This document shows positions 28,274 to 36,960 of a stretch of DNA of 64,000 bases, piece after piece. A program made the position numbers and the translations under genes. The notes under the pieces were generated by a model that saw only the letters and a program-made list of their open reading frames with translations, was not told the DNA's origin and did not search any database. Each line of letters begins with the position of its first letter. Position 1 is the stretch's first letter. Source of the stretch: Sphingobacteriales bacterium (GTDB taxonomy: Bacteria > Bacteroidota > Bacteroidia > Chitinophagales > UBA2359); contig JADJTE010000011.1 in assembly GCA_016711295.1 (NCBI GenBank), positions 165,174 through 229,173 on the forward strand. Reading direction: 5' to 3'.

Positions 28274-28924
28274 TTAAAAAACCCACTTGAATAGGACAAA
28301 GGCCAATACATTGATGGCTAAGAGTATTTTGGGCAAAGTTGTATCGGGCTGCAAAAGTTCAGTTTTGAGGTAGCGGTCGGTTTCTTTTGCCAAGTGCGCT
28401 GCTACGGTGTCGCGGTCGTTGAGGTTGTTTAGTTCATCGGGGTTGATGTGGTCTAACAAATCAGCCATAGGCACAACTTTCTTGATAGCTCCCACCACTA
28501 AGCGCAGCACAAGCGGCAAATTGTCCAATTTATCGACAAATCGGCTTGCTATACTCGTAGCACCTGCTATACTGCCGCCTGCGTATTTTTGGGCAAACGC
28601 TGCAAAGCGGTCAATGATATAGCGAAATAAAAAATCGCGGTTTTGGACGTAGCCGAAATGTAAACTTCGCTGTATAGCAAACTTATAACCCAATATGCCG
28701 TATAATATCGGAAAGAGCGGCAAAAACAATAATCCTATCAATACGGCATCGGTACAATCGGCAAGCACCGCGCCTACACTGCCCTGCACAGCACAGCGGT
28801 CGGGCAAAAATAGGAAAAACACAATATTGAGCAATAAACCAAATAGCGCAAAACCCAAGATGCTGCTGGCAAACACCCAGCCAATACGAGCTACAAATTT
28901 GAGTACCGAAGTAACGACAGACAT
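28274..28924 (-). CDS. Hypothetical membrane protein
   Basis: 216 residues. Two close membrane helices at the N-terminus (WVFASSILGFALFGLLLNIVFFLFL and AVLIGLLFLPLFPILYGILG), a central amphipathic, soluble part with ASRFVDKLDNLPLVLRLVVGAI and NPDELNNLNDRDTVAAHLAKETDRY, and a C-terminal helix (KILLAINVLAFVLFKWVF). I do not recognise the family. Two Cys in the loop between helices 1 and 2 (DRCAVQG...LADCTD) could form a disulfide in the periplasm. Stands alone on the minus strand. Confidence 0.65.
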   Translation of the reverse strand: MSVVTSVLKFVARIGWVFASSILGFALFGLLLNIVFFLFLPDRCAVQGSVGAVLADCTDAVLIGLLFLPLFPILYGILGYKFAIQRSLHFGYVQNRDFLFRYIIDRFAAFAQKYAGGSIAGATSIASRFVDKLDNLPLVLRLVVGAIKKVVPMADLLDHINPDELNNLNDRDTVAAHLAKETDRYLKTELLQPDTTLPKILLAINVLAFVLFKWVF

Positions 28925-29593
28925 AAGCTAAATAAGCAATTGACAAATAAAAAACAAAATGATGCCGCAAAAATAGTACTTTTGGCGGTTAATATGGGTA
29001 TCCAAACCCAAAAACGCCGATTAGCAAAGAAAATGTACCATCAAAACAACTTTTTTGCCCTGCCTTACGTTATTGTGACAAAATTAAACTGCTGCTTTAA
29101 TTCTTGGTAACCATTGGTTTGATTTTTTTAGTTTTAACACTTAGTGTTCTAACAGAAAAGTTTTTAAGACCATTTTAAAAATGTAAGTAACTGAATATCA
29201 AGTAATTATATCAGAAATTAGTACCTTAATTTTTTTGTCAGAACATTAGCTTACACGAGTTTCATGCCTACGGCATTCTCAGGCTTGTGTCTATTAGATA
29301 TTAGCGATGTAATATTTTATTTTAATTATTTTAAAATAATATACATTTTGTTGTAACTTGTCGATAACCAGTAAATTATACCTTGTATAAATTCCCCCTT
29401 TTTGAGGGGGTTAGGGGGAGTTCTTGAACTAATATTTCAGTTATCTAACGCTATTTTCTAAGTCCTAACGTTTGGAAATAGATACAGGGCAGGCAAAATT
29501 AATACTCAAAATTAAAAAATCAGACCACTATTCAGGCGTTTTAAATACCAAACAATATAAATTTATAGCATTAACAAATACCAATAAACAAAC
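28925..29593. other. AT-rich intergenic stretch holding an M element remnant
   Basis: About 670 bases between divergent genes. The right half (29250-29527) is an M-family element. The left part has no gene, repeat or hairpin that I can support. The promoter of the + strand gene at 29594 must lie between 29528 and 29593. Confidence 0.5.
29250..29527 (-). mobile_element. M element copy 2, left end lost
   Basis: Same sequence family and orientation as the copy at 21437, from the CTTACACGAGTTTCATGCC part to the terminal TTAAAAAATCAGACCA. The outer ~45 bases of the left end are missing or diverged, and no target duplication can be read, so this is an old or truncated copy. Confidence 0.75.
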
Positions 29594-30445
29594 ATGATCA
29601 AAAAAGCCTTACTCTGCCTATCCCTATGCGTCGTCGCTGCCATTGCCATGCGCCCCGCCCCTTCACACGGTAGTGCCCAACAACCCCCCTTGGCGCGTAC
29701 AGGTGCGCCCGGCGAAACCTCTTGTGCCAGCAGCGGCTGCCACGGAGGTGTGGCTACTCAAAACTCTTCGTTCATTACTATTGATGTCGGCGGCGGATTG
29801 ACCAGCTACCAAGCAGGACAAACTTACCAAATTACAGTCAGTAACTCCGACACTGGCTCTAAGTATGGCTTCCAAATGGTAGCCTTAGACGCTTCAAACA
29901 ATAGCGTAGGCACCTTTATCGGCGATGCTGCCCAACACACCAACGTAGCTACATCAAGCAGCAACGGACGTACTTATGTGCGCCACTTTAATGCCCACAC
30001 CGCGCCCGTATATACCTTCCAATGGACGGCTCCTGCTACCAATGTTGGCACTGTTACGTTCTACATGGCTGCTAACGCTGCCAATGGCAACGGTATGGCG
30101 ACAGGCGACAAAATACACCTCAAAACCGCTGTACTCGATTTTAGCACCGCTATCGGCGAAACCCCCGCCGCCCAATCGAAAGCCTCTCAGATACTCGCCT
30201 ACCCCAATCCCGCTACAGACAATGCCGTATCGCTCGCTTTCCGCTTGTCCGAAGCCCAAGACCTACGCTTAGAAATCTATGACATGAGCGGCAAACTGAT
30301 GAGCCAACAAGACTTAGGGCTACGTGAACCGGGCAGCCAAACCACCGAACTCGATTTAGACCGTAGCCAATACAGCGCAGGCAATTATATGGTGCGTCTA
30401 AGCGGCAAATCGTATAGCCAAACTTGCCAAATTACCTTGCAATAA
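29594..30445 (+). CDS. Choice-of-anchor V type secreted protein with T9SS type A signal
   Basis: 283 residues. Signal peptide MIKKALLCLSLCVVAAIAM. The mature part begins with the conserved RTGAPGETSCASSGCHGG stretch; the Cys pair followed by His resembles a c-type haem site but with four residues between the cysteines rather than two. A Reeler-like beta domain follows (YQAGQTYQITVSNSD, YGFQMVALDASNN, YTFQWTAPATNVGTVTFYMAANAANG). The end is a type A sorting signal (ILAYPNPATDN, LEIYDMSGKLM, AGNYMVRLSG, QTCQITLQ). A surface or secreted protein of unknown role. A second member with a true CxxCH site lies at 52331. Ends at a strong terminator. Confidence 0.82.
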   Translation: MIKKALLCLSLCVVAAIAMRPAPSHGSAQQPPLARTGAPGETSCASSGCHGGVATQNSSFITIDVGGGLTSYQAGQTYQITVSNSDTGSKYGFQMVALDASNNSVGTFIGDAAQHTNVATSSSNGRTYVRHFNAHTAPVYTFQWTAPATNVGTVTFYMAANAANGNGMATGDKIHLKTAVLDFSTAIGETPAAQSKASQILAYPNPATDNAVSLAFRLSEAQDLRLEIYDMSGKLMSQQDLGLREPGSQTTELDLDRSQYSAGNYMVRLSGKSYSQTCQITLQ

Positions 30446-30499
30446 AGTCTTTGCACCGATTTTAAAAAGGCACGCCTGCCCTTTTATCCACAATTAATG

Positions 30500-30538
30500 C
30501 ACCCACAACAAGCAGCAATACTTGTTGTGGGTGGCTTT
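30500..30538 (+). terminator. Rho-independent terminator
   Basis: Perfect 13-base stem CACCCACAACAAG / CTTGTTGTGGGTG with an 8-base loop, then GC and five T. It lies 54 bases after the stop of the secreted protein gene. Confidence 0.85.
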
Positions 30539-30583
30539 TTGGGCAATAATAACCGCATTATTGCGTTATTTTAATTTTTGCGT

Positions 30584-30614
30584 TTGTTTTTTCGACACAA
30601 GCACCGTACCTTTG
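30584..30614 (+). promoter_or_regulatory. Bacteroidota-type promoter for the DUF6089 gene
   Basis: TTG at 30584-30586, 20 bases, then TACCTTTG at 30607-30614: the TTG / TAnnTTTG layout of the primary sigma factor in this phylum. The start codon of the next gene is about 220 bases further on, so the leader would be long. Nothing coding was seen in that leader. Confidence 0.6.
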
Positions 30615-30832
30615 CGGCGCGTATACTTGAATACCTTTAAACAGTACTGTCTATTCGATACACTTATACATTTTTATCGCGTGCGCCGCGCCTTTTCTGC
30701 TTGTCGCTTACACTCCCAAACCAATGGGCTAATAATGCTCGTAGCAGCTTTTTTAGGGCTAACAATAAACCACGCTCCGCCGAATAGACCCCGCTATTTA
30801 TCCCATACTGTTTAAAAATATTCACCCCTGCC

Positions 30833-31678
30833 ATGTTGCTACCTAATTTTGGGCTACGCTTGTGCGTTGTAGCTATTACTTGCTGCTTGTTTTCTGTTTT
30901 ACCTTTGTCGGCTCAACATTCCGAAGTCGGGCTATGGCTCGGTATAAGTAATTATTCGGGCGACATCAACCCCATGGGAAATCTAAAAAAAATGACTCCT
31001 GCTGGTGGTTTAGCCTACCGCTATACCCTGAACCCATATATCGCCCTACGAGCGGGATTGGGCTTTACGGTATTGCGCCACGACGATGCCGCTGCTTCCA
31101 ATGCACCCTACCAAACCGCACGCAACCTCAATTTTCGCACTAACCTATTAGAAGCAAGCGGACAAATAGACCTGCACTTCAAAAAATTTATACTTGGCGA
31201 CCGCAAATATTATTGGACTCCTTACCTCACCACAGGGATAGCGATATTCCATTTCAACCCCAAAACGACGTTTAACGACGAAACTTACAACTTGGTAGAA
31301 ATTGGCACCGAAGGACAACAAAGCGACCTAAGCGGACGAAAACCGTATAAAAAAATACAAATAGCCGTACCCGTAGGTGGTGGTATCAAATACTCGACCC
31401 CGCACGGCTACGCCTTATATGCCGAGGTAGCACAACGATATACATTCACCGATTATATCGATGATGTAAGCACCACCTACGTAGATAATATCTTGTTGGG
31501 CGACGACCCTATCGCCACTCAAATAGCCGACCGCTCGGGCGAAGTAACCTCGCCCCATATAGGTATCGAAGGAAAACAACGCGGCAATAGCATCGACAAC
31601 GACAGCTACTTGGTGCTAAACGTAGGCATATTATACACCTTATTTAATAGACAATGCCCCAAAGCCAAGGGGCGATAA
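30833..31678 (+). CDS. DUF6089 family outer-membrane protein
   Basis: 281 residues. Signal peptide up to LPLSAQ, then HSEVGLWLGISNYSGDINPMGNL, the usual start of the DUF6089 family. Barrel-type strands follow (YRYTLNPYIALRAGLGF, WTPYLTTGIAIFHFNP, IAVPVGGGIKYSTPHGYALYAEV), with the family-typical FTDYIDDVSTTYVD near residue 210. The protein probably sits in the outer membrane; its role is unknown. The last residues (RQCPKAKGR) run into the tandem-repeat region, where the real C-terminus LNVGILYTLFN would be a normal end strand. Confidence 0.82.
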   Translation: MLLPNFGLRLCVVAITCCLFSVLPLSAQHSEVGLWLGISNYSGDINPMGNLKKMTPAGGLAYRYTLNPYIALRAGLGFTVLRHDDAAASNAPYQTARNLNFRTNLLEASGQIDLHFKKFILGDRKYYWTPYLTTGIAIFHFNPKTTFNDETYNLVEIGTEGQQSDLSGRKPYKKIQIAVPVGGGIKYSTPHGYALYAEVAQRYTFTDYIDDVSTTYVDNILLGDDPIATQIADRSGEVTSPHIGIEGKQRGNSIDNDSYLVLNVGILYTLFNRQCPKAKGR

Positions 31679-32154
31679 CCCCATCGTGCTTCGGCTACGC
31701 TCAGCACGACGGGGATTGCCTGTCATAGTCCCGCTACGCTCAGCACGACGGGGATTGCCTGTCATAGTCCCGCTACGCTCAGCACGACGGGGATTGCCTG
31801 TCATAGTCCCGCTACGCTCAGCACGACGGGGATTGCCTGTCATAGTCCCGCTACGCTCAGCACGACGGGGATTGCCTGTCATAGTCCCGCTACGCTCAGC
31901 ACGACGGGATTGCCTGTCATGGTCCCGCTACGCGCTCAGCCGACGGGGATTGCCTGTCCATGGTCCCGCTACGCTCAGCACGACAGGGATTACCTGTCAT
32001 GGTCCCGCTACGCTCAGCACGACGGGGATTGCCTGTCATAGTCCCGCTACGCTCAGCACGACGGGGATTGCCTGTCATAGTCCCGCTACGCTCAGCACGA
32101 CGGTGCGGAGATGGCTGTGCTTCGCTTTCGCGAAGCGAAGCTAATGGTCATACG
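31679..32154. other. Repeat-filled space between convergent genes
   Basis: The stretch holds a 39-bp tandem repeat (31694-32103) and then a near-perfect palindrome at 32119-32141 (GCTTCGCTT, five-base loop, AAGCGAAGC) that could end transcription from both sides. Reading frames on both strands exist only because the unit length is a multiple of three. Confidence 0.7.
31694..32103. repeat. 39-bp tandem repeat, ten full copies and a part copy
   Basis: Unit starts GCTACGCTCAGCACGACG and ends CATAGTCCC. Copies 1-5 (31694-31888) and 9-10 (32007-32084) are identical. Copies 6 (31889-31926), 7 (31927-31967) and 8 (31968-32006) carry small indels or substitutions (38, 41 and 39 bp). An eleventh copy stops after 19 bases. 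There are no spacers between units, so this is not a CRISPR. Such a perfect array is expected to vary in copy number between isolates. Confidence 0.95.
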
Positions 32155-33666
32155 TCACATTGAGCGAAGCCGAAATGGGGGCCAGTTGTTGCTGTTTGTA
32201 TGTGCCAGCCGTACTTGTACGTCATAGCGTTGTTGCAGCCATTGGGCGGTAGCTTCGGCGCAATAGACCGAGCGGTGCTGCCCGCCCGTACAGCCAAAAT
32301 TGACGTTTAGGTGTTCTAAACCCCGCGCCATATAATTTTCGACGGCTTTTCCGAGCAAAGCCCAAACGTGTTGCAAATACTCAGCAACAGTAGTTTGGGT
32401 TTCTAAAAAATCGATGACGGGTTGGTCTTTTCCCGTCAATTGTTGGTAGGGTTCGTACCTGCCGGGATTGTGGATAGAACGGCAATCGAATACAAAGCCT
32501 ACGCCGTGCCCTGTTGTATCGAGCGGCACCCCTTGGCGGTACGAAAAGCTACTAACATGTACCGATAATTGCACTTGGGTACTCTTGGTATTGACAGAGT
32601 GGGTTGCGGCGTGGTTATATATGATGGGCTGTAAGTGGTAGGTATCGTATAGTACTTGGGCAATGCGGCTTAGTTCGGGCAGGGCAAATGGCAGCAATGG
32701 CGTTTTGGCATATAGGATTTGGTATAGATTATCTACAGCTACAGGTATACTTTGTAAAAAAAGCGATTGTCGCTCGTATAGCCCGCGCAAGCCATAGGCA
32801 CCTAATACTTGTAAGGTGCGTGCCAATACATAGGCATAAAATTGAGATTCTATGTAAGCGGGCGACGGTGCTGCGGGTAGCAGCAGGGCTAATTGTCGGG
32901 TATAATAAGCCAATAAATGGCGACGGGTAGTGTCGGGCAAATTAGCGCGTGTCTGAAACAACAGCGAAGCGATGTCGTAGGTCGAATGCCCGCCCGTGCC
33001 GCCCTGGTAATCAATAAAATAGGGGAGTTCGTTATGCCACATGATATTGCGGGCTTGGCAATCGCGCAGCATAAAATAGCGGTGGTTGGGGTTTGCCAAA
33101 AAGTCGGCGAGGCGGTCGAAATCGGCTTCTAAACGGACATCGCTAAACACAGTTTGCGTTAATTTTAGGAAGCAATACTTGAAATACTGCATATCCCACA
33201 ACAATGCTTGTCGGTCAAATTGAGTGCGTGCCACGCATAGCGTTTCGTAATCCAAACCCTCATGCCCTTGTATTTGTAGGCGCAGCAGTTGGTCAATGCT
33301 TGTTTCATAATGGTCAATTATCAATTTCTCGGCGGCATTTGGGTCGGACGTATTGCTACGGATATGGCTGATGCGCCCCAGCAAGGTTTCGTTGCCTAGG
33401 TCTTGCTGCAAATAAACGCCATTGGGCAAATCATGGGCATAGATTTGCGGGGTAGCAAGATTTTTGTGCGCAAAATGGAGGCTCATTTCTACAAAAGCGC
33501 GATTTTCGGCGGCGTTATTGTGGTAGGCAGCAATGGCGGTATGTTTATGGCTACTTAGTCGGCAATATTGTCGGGTAGAACCCGCAGCAGCTATGGGTTG
33601 CAAGGCAATGGGTGGCTCGGCAAAATATTGTTTAAATAGCCGTTTGATGTGTTTTTCGTGGCTCAT
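32155..33666 (-). CDS. Phosphotransferase (APH-like) fused to a RapZ C-terminal domain
   Basis: 503 residues in two domains. Residues 1-340: kinase fold of the APH/AmgK group, with AAGSTRQYCRLSS (nucleotide loop region), RYFMLRDCQARNIMWHNE (catalytic Asp and Asn) and PYFIDYQGGTGG (metal-binding Asp). Residues 388-503: GVGFVFDCRSIHNPGR, then LNVNFGCTGGQHRSVYCAE, the hallmarks of the RapZ C-terminal domain, which in Escherichia coli senses glucosamine-6-phosphate. AmgK-type kinases phosphorylate amino sugars in cell-wall recycling, so a role in amino-sugar sensing or salvage is inferred. RapZ's N-terminal P-loop domain is absent. It follows the Roco GTPase gene by 23 bases, so the two form an operon. 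Confidence 0.85.
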   Translation of the reverse strand: MSHEKHIKRLFKQYFAEPPIALQPIAAAGSTRQYCRLSSHKHTAIAAYHNNAAENRAFVEMSLHFAHKNLATPQIYAHDLPNGVYLQQDLGNETLLGRISHIRSNTSDPNAAEKLIIDHYETSIDQLLRLQIQGHEGLDYETLCVARTQFDRQALLWDMQYFKYCFLKLTQTVFSDVRLEADFDRLADFLANPNHRYFMLRDCQARNIMWHNELPYFIDYQGGTGGHSTYDIASLLFQTRANLPDTTRRHLLAYYTRQLALLLPAAPSPAYIESQFYAYVLARTLQVLGAYGLRGLYERQSLFLQSIPVAVDNLYQILYAKTPLLPFALPELSRIAQVLYDTYHLQPIIYNHAATHSVNTKSTQVQLSVHVSSFSYRQGVPLDTTGHGVGFVFDCRSIHNPGRYEPYQQLTGKDQPVIDFLETQTTVAEYLQHVWALLGKAVENYMARGLEHLNVNFGCTGGQHRSVYCAEATAQWLQQRYDVQVRLAHTNSNNWPPFRLRSM

Positions 33667-33689
33667 TTTATTGTTATATTCAAATAACT

Positions 33690-36203
33690 TTATCTTTCAG
33701 ATGTTACCCATTCCCAAATGTGGTGTAAAAAATTAGAGTCGCCTACTTGTGCAAGCAGAGCGAGAAATGCCAATACACTCACCACCCAAACCCATATTTT
33801 TTGATACCAACGTTCGGGCGCGGGCAGCAATATAGGTTCTGCCCTAAGTGGGTCGGAGAGGTCGGTTCGTCGTTGGTTATTAGGTCTTGCGTGGGTTGTT
33901 GGCAGTGTATTATCGGCGGGCTGTATGGGTTGCTTGCTGTGGGGCGGGGTATAGTATTCGCCTACCAAAGCCAACAAATTGACTAAGTTAGCCATACCTT
34001 CTACGGGGCGTTCGTAAAATCCACTGTTAATAAAATGAATAACCTCGCTATAACGCAGCGTTATTTTCCCTTCTTCGTCTACGGGTAGGTAGGCAAGGGT
34101 TTTGATGTCGGGCAAACTCGTGTGAATAAGGTCGAACATAGCGCGTATATGCGCTAGTAGGTCGCGTTTATTGCCGTTTCCTGCTACTTGGATAAAGATT
34201 TTGCGTTCGGCAGTATCGGCACGTACAAATGCGCGGGCTTGGTCTTGAACTAATATAACGCCGTTTCGCCAATAGCAGTGGTCTTCGATAAAGTGATGTA
34301 TTTTGACAATAAAACGCGACATGATGGTGCTGGGCATTACGTCGTAGTGATACTGAAAGCGCAATAGTTGGTCGGGTTTATAGTCCCATGGCAGATTCTT
34401 AGGTCGGTCTTGCGGAAAAACGGCGGGTATAAAATATTGGTTTTGGTATTCGGTCATTTGAAAACACAACTCAAACCGCAGCATCAATTGCATGATATAG
34501 CTACGGACGATATTGTTGGGATATTGTTGTGCGTCGAGTATGCGTGCGATGTCGCTGTTGCTTATTATGCCGCGTCTTTGTACGAGCAGTGGAGCGGTGA
34601 CTATTTGGTACTCGCCGCGCGTCACCCACTCGGGTTTTAGCACTTGTAGGTGCAGGTCCGCGCTGTAGTCGTCGCGATAATTGAGCATAATGCCCAAATC
34701 GTGAAGCAGGTGCATAAGACTTTGCGAGCTGGTTTCGCTAAAATCGGGGTCAACTTTTCGGCATATTTCTACGTAGGCTTCATAAGACAAATAATCGTCG
34801 GGCAGCAGTTCGAGCTTATTTTTGATGCTAAAATATTGTTCGGGCAACAAATCGTCGATATGTGGCAGTTGGGCTATGGCTTTTTCTACGGCATGGCGCA
34901 GTTCGTCAATACCTGTGGAGGCGGCGCAGGAGGTTTCGACAAAATCGACTATATGCGGATATTTTGCCTGTAGTTCGAGGCGCGGTATATTGAGGCGATG
35001 TTGGTCGCATTTGTTCAGTACTACCACTATGGGTACTTCGCCCGCATAAGAGCGTATGAGTTTGAGCCAATATTCGACACCCAACTCGCCGTAGGCATCT
35101 TCTGCTCGCGAATCGACAACTAAGACGTACGCACTTCGGGCACTCATAAAAAACTTGTGGGTGGCATGCATAATTTCTTGCCCTCCAAAATCCCATACAT
35201 TCAGTTTGATGCGATCTTTACCGCGCTTGATGCGCCATGCCTTGATGTCGACACCATCGGTGCGTTGCTGTTCGGGTCTAAATGTGCCCGAAGTCAAGAC
35301 ATTGATGAGCGAGGTCTTGCCTACGCTACCCCAACCGATAAAAATGAGCTTGGCTTCGTGTAGGGGGCGTAGGCAGCGGCTGGCTTGCAGGTCGAGTATA
35401 TATTGTATCGTTTCGGCGGGCGATTGATGATATACCTCTTCGGGTATCTGAAATCGGTTGCCCGACAGGTCGAGCCTATTGTCTTGGTATGGTGTGTGGG
35501 GCGAATCAGCAGCGCGGTTTCCCAATTGCTGTAATTGTGCTATGGTAGTAGGCAAGCTCGCCAATAAGTTGCCCGCCAAATTGAGGCTTCGCAATTGGGT
35601 CAAATTGCCTATTTCGGCGGCTATATGGTTAATTTGGTTGTTGGCAAGCGATAAAGAGCGTAGGTTAGTGAGCTGCCCAATGTCGGGCGGAATAAAACTA
35701 AGGTGATTTTGGGTTAAATCTAAGTATTGCAACTGGTGCATTCCTAAGATACATTCGGGTAGCCTGCTTAGGTTATTGGCAGCTGCCCGCAAAGTTTTGA
35801 GGCGGTTATAATACTGAAAATAGGCGGGCAATAAGTGTAGGCGGTTGTGCGATAGGTCGAGGTATTGTAGCTGGGTAAGTTGTCTGAAACTACGCGGTAC
35901 ATTGGATATTTGGTTGTGGTCTAAGCGCAATTCGAGCAAATTGGTGCATTTACCGACCTGTTCGGGTATATGGGCTATTTGGTTGTGTTGTAGGTGCAGG
36001 ATTCGGAGTTGGGTCAGCCGCTCGAATACGTGTGGTAGATACTGCAATTGGTTATTGTTGAGGCGCAATACCGACAAGTCTTTGCCACATTCGGCAATGT
36101 CGCTGGGTAGTGTATGAATGCCCAATCCGCTCAAATCAAGTTCGGCGGAGCAGTGCGCAATGGCATCTTTAATGCGTTGCAAAGCAATTTCGGAGGGATT
36201 CAT
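33690..36203 (-). CDS. Roco GTPase: leucine-rich repeats, Roc, COR and a C-terminal membrane anchor
   Basis: 837 residues from MNPSEIALQRIKDA; an ATG 24 codons earlier would precede a hydrophobic stretch overlapping the promoter box, so it is not used. Residues 20-260: about nine leucine-rich repeats of the 23-residue type (LxxLPxxIxxLxxLxxLxLxxN). Residues 285-450: Roc GTPase domain with GWGSVGKTS (P-loop), DFGGQE (switch II) and NKCD (guanine). Residues 460-770: COR dimerisation domain. Residues 806-828: helix IWVWVVSVLAFLALLAQVG, predicted to anchor it in the inner membrane. Relatives include bacterial Roco proteins and human LRRK2, without a kinase here. Bacterial Roco roles are poorly known. 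First gene of a pair with the kinase-RapZ fusion. Confidence 0.92.
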   Translation of the reverse strand: MNPSEIALQRIKDAIAHCSAELDLSGLGIHTLPSDIAECGKDLSVLRLNNNQLQYLPHVFERLTQLRILHLQHNQIAHIPEQVGKCTNLLELRLDHNQISNVPRSFRQLTQLQYLDLSHNRLHLLPAYFQYYNRLKTLRAAANNLSRLPECILGMHQLQYLDLTQNHLSFIPPDIGQLTNLRSLSLANNQINHIAAEIGNLTQLRSLNLAGNLLASLPTTIAQLQQLGNRAADSPHTPYQDNRLDLSGNRFQIPEEVYHQSPAETIQYILDLQASRCLRPLHEAKLIFIGWGSVGKTSLINVLTSGTFRPEQQRTDGVDIKAWRIKRGKDRIKLNVWDFGGQEIMHATHKFFMSARSAYVLVVDSRAEDAYGELGVEYWLKLIRSYAGEVPIVVVLNKCDQHRLNIPRLELQAKYPHIVDFVETSCAASTGIDELRHAVEKAIAQLPHIDDLLPEQYFSIKNKLELLPDDYLSYEAYVEICRKVDPDFSETSSQSLMHLLHDLGIMLNYRDDYSADLHLQVLKPEWVTRGEYQIVTAPLLVQRRGIISNSDIARILDAQQYPNNIVRSYIMQLMLRFELCFQMTEYQNQYFIPAVFPQDRPKNLPWDYKPDQLLRFQYHYDVMPSTIMSRFIVKIHHFIEDHCYWRNGVILVQDQARAFVRADTAERKIFIQVAGNGNKRDLLAHIRAMFDLIHTSLPDIKTLAYLPVDEEGKITLRYSEVIHFINSGFYERPVEGMANLVNLLALVGEYYTPPHSKQPIQPADNTLPTTHARPNNQRRTDLSDPLRAEPILLPAPERWYQKIWVWVVSVLAFLALLAQVGDSNFLHHIWEWVTSER

Positions 36204-36228
36204 AGCGGATAAATGCAGTAGCACGGCG

Positions 36229-36236
36229 CAAAGATA
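36229..36236 (-). promoter_or_regulatory. Bacteroidota -7 promoter box for the Roco gene
   Basis: TATCTTTG on the minus strand, 26 bases upstream of the chosen Roco start. Its position argues for the downstream start codon. The -33 box is weak (a TTG at 36253-36255 is too close). Confidence 0.5.
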
Positions 36237-36465
36237 GCAAATATGCGCCATACAATAGATACAATAAGCAAGCAAGCGCTGTTTGGGGTTAGTGAAAAAC
36301 GCTATTACGGCAAAGGCATTGCCTTAATACGCCGATAAACCCATTTGAATACTTGTAGAGCAGCAAGGCAATGTCTGTTCGATATTGTTGGCAGAAAGCA
36401 CGCAAACACCAATTTATTACTTACCTTTGTGTGTATTTCTTAGTCTTGTTCTTGTTTTGCTTTCG

Positions 36466-36960
36466 ATGCCGATGAAATCAAGCCGCCTACCCTATATCCT
36501 ACTCACTGCGCTGCTGGCGGGCATATTACAATCTTTTTTGCCTTGGTGGACTTTGACCTTTGCCGCCGCTGCTGTTGCTATCTATAACAAACTCAAACGC
36601 CGCCGCGATATTTTTTGGTCGGGCTTTTGGGGTATTGCTTTGTTGTGGACAGCTTATGTATTGTTCATCGATCTGCAAACCCGCGCCATTCTAAGCCCTA
36701 AATTAGGTGCTTTGTTGGGTCTGCCGGCCTATCCGCCCTCTGCTTGGGTGGTGACGGCTCTGTTAGGCGGAATAACAGGTGGCTTGGCTGCCTTGACAGG
36801 ATATTACCTCAAACGCATCTTCGTCAAAGAGCGCAAAGGGTATTTTATTGATGGGGCACAGCAACAAATATTTTTTGTGCGTAGCAAGAGCATAACTAAC
36901 CCAATGGGCATAATTTGTGGCGCAAAAGCAATATCTATCCGCCAAATTACCCCTCATTGA
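36466..36960 (+). CDS. Hypothetical membrane protein
   Basis: 164 residues from the ATG at 36466; a TTG at 36385 would add 27 residues that include one more hydrophobic stretch. Helices: RLPYILLTALLAGILQSFLPWWTLTFAAAAVAIYN (probably two), then FWSGFWGIALLWTAYVLFI, a loop with LQTRAILSPKLGALLGLP, and WVVTALLGGITGGLAALTGYYL. The last 40 residues are polar and may be in a wrong frame. Family not recognised. Divergent from the Roco gene with about 260 bases between them, and convergent with the gene at 36947 with 14 bases of overlap. Confidence 0.6.
   Translation: MPMKSSRLPYILLTALLAGILQSFLPWWTLTFAAAAVAIYNKLKRRRDIFWSGFWGIALLWTAYVLFIDLQTRAILSPKLGALLGLPAYPPSAWVVTALLGGITGGLAALTGYYLKRIFVKERKGYFIDGAQQQIFFVRSKSITNPMGIICGAKAISIRQITPH

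Noticed and set aside
31694..32103. CRISPR array
   Set aside because: Units are joined head to tail without spacers and there are no cas genes.
31640..32163. Open frames on both strands of the 39-bp repeat, giving 13-residue repeat proteins
   Set aside because: The unit length is a multiple of three, so all frames without a stop in the unit stay open. Frames on both strands with no start context or neighbours make a real protein unlikely.
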